7,555 nucleotides of DNA from Planctomycetaceae bacterium (lineage in GTDB: Bacteria > Planctomycetota > Planctomycetia > Pirellulales > Thermoguttaceae), in contig SUVI01000172.1 of assembly GCA_015062085.1 (NCBI GenBank), forward strand, positions 1 through 7,555. The letters run 5' to 3'. A model generated the notes under the pieces. The model saw nothing but the letters and a program-made list of their open reading frames with translations, made no database searches and was not told the DNA's origin. The stretch's first letter is position 1. Every line of letters begins with the position of its first letter. Shown here one piece after another: positions 6,938 through 7,555 of this stretch. The position numbers and the translations under genes are program-made.

Positions 6938-7555
6938 TTAAAAAGCCTCCTTTTCCGCAGGATCATTCACTTCGACAGGAGTTCCCGCTTTGGCAGGAAT
7001 CTCTACTTCGGCAGATAAGACTTCCGCGCGTCCCGATCTTCCAAAAACGAGCCAAGTGCAAAGCAGCGCGACTAGGAAAGTCGTGACCGCGGCGAAGAGC
7101 CAGACCCCGCGCGTTCCGAGAAATGTAATGACCGCACCAAAAACTGCCACGCCAAGCGTCATGGCCGAAAAACTCAGGAAATTGGATCCTGCGATGATCC
7201 GGCCGCGCTGGGATCCGTCAGAATTCTTCTGAAGATACGTAAGCAGCGGAATGTCGAACATACCGGCAAAAATGCCGAGGAAAACCAGCGCCCAGAGTGC
7301 GTGAACGGCAGCAGGAGCCATTCCGGCAGACTCTCCCGTTTCCGTCTCAAGGAAAAGCGTTCCCGTCCCTTCCGGCGTAAAGTAAAGACAGACCGCACAG
7401 ACCGCCATGCCGAAGCACGAGTACGTGATCGGCGCGAGCGTAGCGCGTCCGCGCATGACGAATCCCACGAACGTGCTCCCGACGGCAATACCGACTGCAA
7501 GAATACCGAGAAACATCGCGACATTCCCCTGACTCTCCGTAATTTCCGGGACCAC
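6938..7555 (-). CDS. lplT: MFS transporter, LplT-like lysophospholipid flippase, C-terminal part (runs off right edge)
   Basis: The C-terminal 205-206 residues of a polytopic membrane protein. The true start is beyond the edge, since the frame is open up to 7555 and the first visible codon is simply GTG. Five hydrophobic segments are visible, at about 14-34, 40-59, 84-108, 120-147 and 150-171 of the visible part. An MFS-type basic motif (QRGRIIAGSNFLSF, about 117-130) precedes the fourth. Pro-Leu-Leu-x-Tyr-Leu-Gln before it and this RGR...NF block resemble LplT and the transporter domain of fused LplT-PlsC-Aas proteins. A charged, Pro-containing cytoplasmic tail (about 173-205) ends the protein. 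LplT moves lysophospholipid across the inner membrane, where Aas re-acylates it; the aas gene starts one base after this stop. The family call rests on both sequence and context. If the context misleads, it is still an MFS permease. Confidence 0.82.
   Translation of the reverse strand: MVPEITESQGNVAMFLGILAVGIAVGSTFVGFVMRGRATLAPITYSCFGMAVCAVCLYFTPEGTGTLFLETETGESAGMAPAAVHALWALVFLGIFAGMFDIPLLTYLQKNSDGSQRGRIIAGSNFLSFSAMTLGVAVFGAVITFLGTRGVWLFAAVTTFLVALLCTWLVFGRSGRAEVLSAEVEIPAKAGTPVEVNDPAEKEAF
6946..6954 (-). promoter_or_regulatory. Shine-Dalgarno that sets the aas start
   Basis: AAAAGGAGG on the minus strand lies inside the last codons of the transporter, nine bases before ATG 6936. It is the best ribosome site in the window and decides the start in favour of 6936 over the upstream in-frame ATG at 6966. 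Its position within the upstream gene suggests translational coupling. Confidence 0.85.

Noticed and set aside
6936..6966. Upstream in-frame ATG at 6966 as the aas start
   Set aside because: It overlaps the transporter by 29 bases and lacks a good Shine-Dalgarno, whereas ATG 6936 has GGAGG at nine-base spacing and begins at the usual family N terminus.

Overview
The window carries five protein genes, all on the minus strand. In transcription order (high to low coordinates) they are: the C-terminal part of a lysophospholipid-flippase-type MFS transporter, a fused acyltransferase/acyl-ACP synthetase (Aas type), a secreted protein with four DUF11-type beta-sandwich repeats and a Thr-rich low-complexity tract, hslV, and the N-terminal part of hslU. 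No tRNA, rRNA, CRISPR array, insertion sequence or phage gene was seen. Long plus-strand reading frames are antisense shadows.

The organism is probably a member of the Planctomycetota. This is an inference from three things: the style of the DUF11 protein (signal peptide, low-complexity N-terminal half, stacked DUF11 modules, Glu-Ser-Thr-Arg-Val close to the C terminus), the HslV and HslU sequences, and a moderately GC-rich composition. I could not run a database search, so the assignment is tentative.

Region 6936-7555 plus 4642-6936 forms a two-gene operon. The transporter stops one base before the ATG of aas, and the Shine-Dalgarno of aas lies inside the transporter's last codons. In the known system LplT flips lysophospholipid inward and Aas re-acylates it. 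A hairpin with a T run at 4507-4548 ends this operon. Region 1862-4372 is a single-gene unit with an AT-rich leader that lacks a Shine-Dalgarno, and it ends at a perfect 16-bp hairpin terminator at 1786-1836. Region 1-1616 is the heat-shock protease pair hslV-hslU, with clear Shine-Dalgarno sites and a 124-base gap that shows no terminator, so the two are probably co-transcribed.

The most unusual feature is at the left edge. The HslU I domain (the substrate-contacting insertion in the ATPase) carries at least eight in-frame copies of an 18-bp unit encoding Glu-Thr-Glu-Thr-Pro-Ala, and the array runs off the window. The DUF11 gene has a 150-bp tract in which every second residue is Thr (Glu-Thr-Gln-Thr type) and an 18-bp duplication. 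The two tracts share a 13-base word. I see strong signs of in-frame slippage expansion in this genome, but no convincing new multi-gene system.
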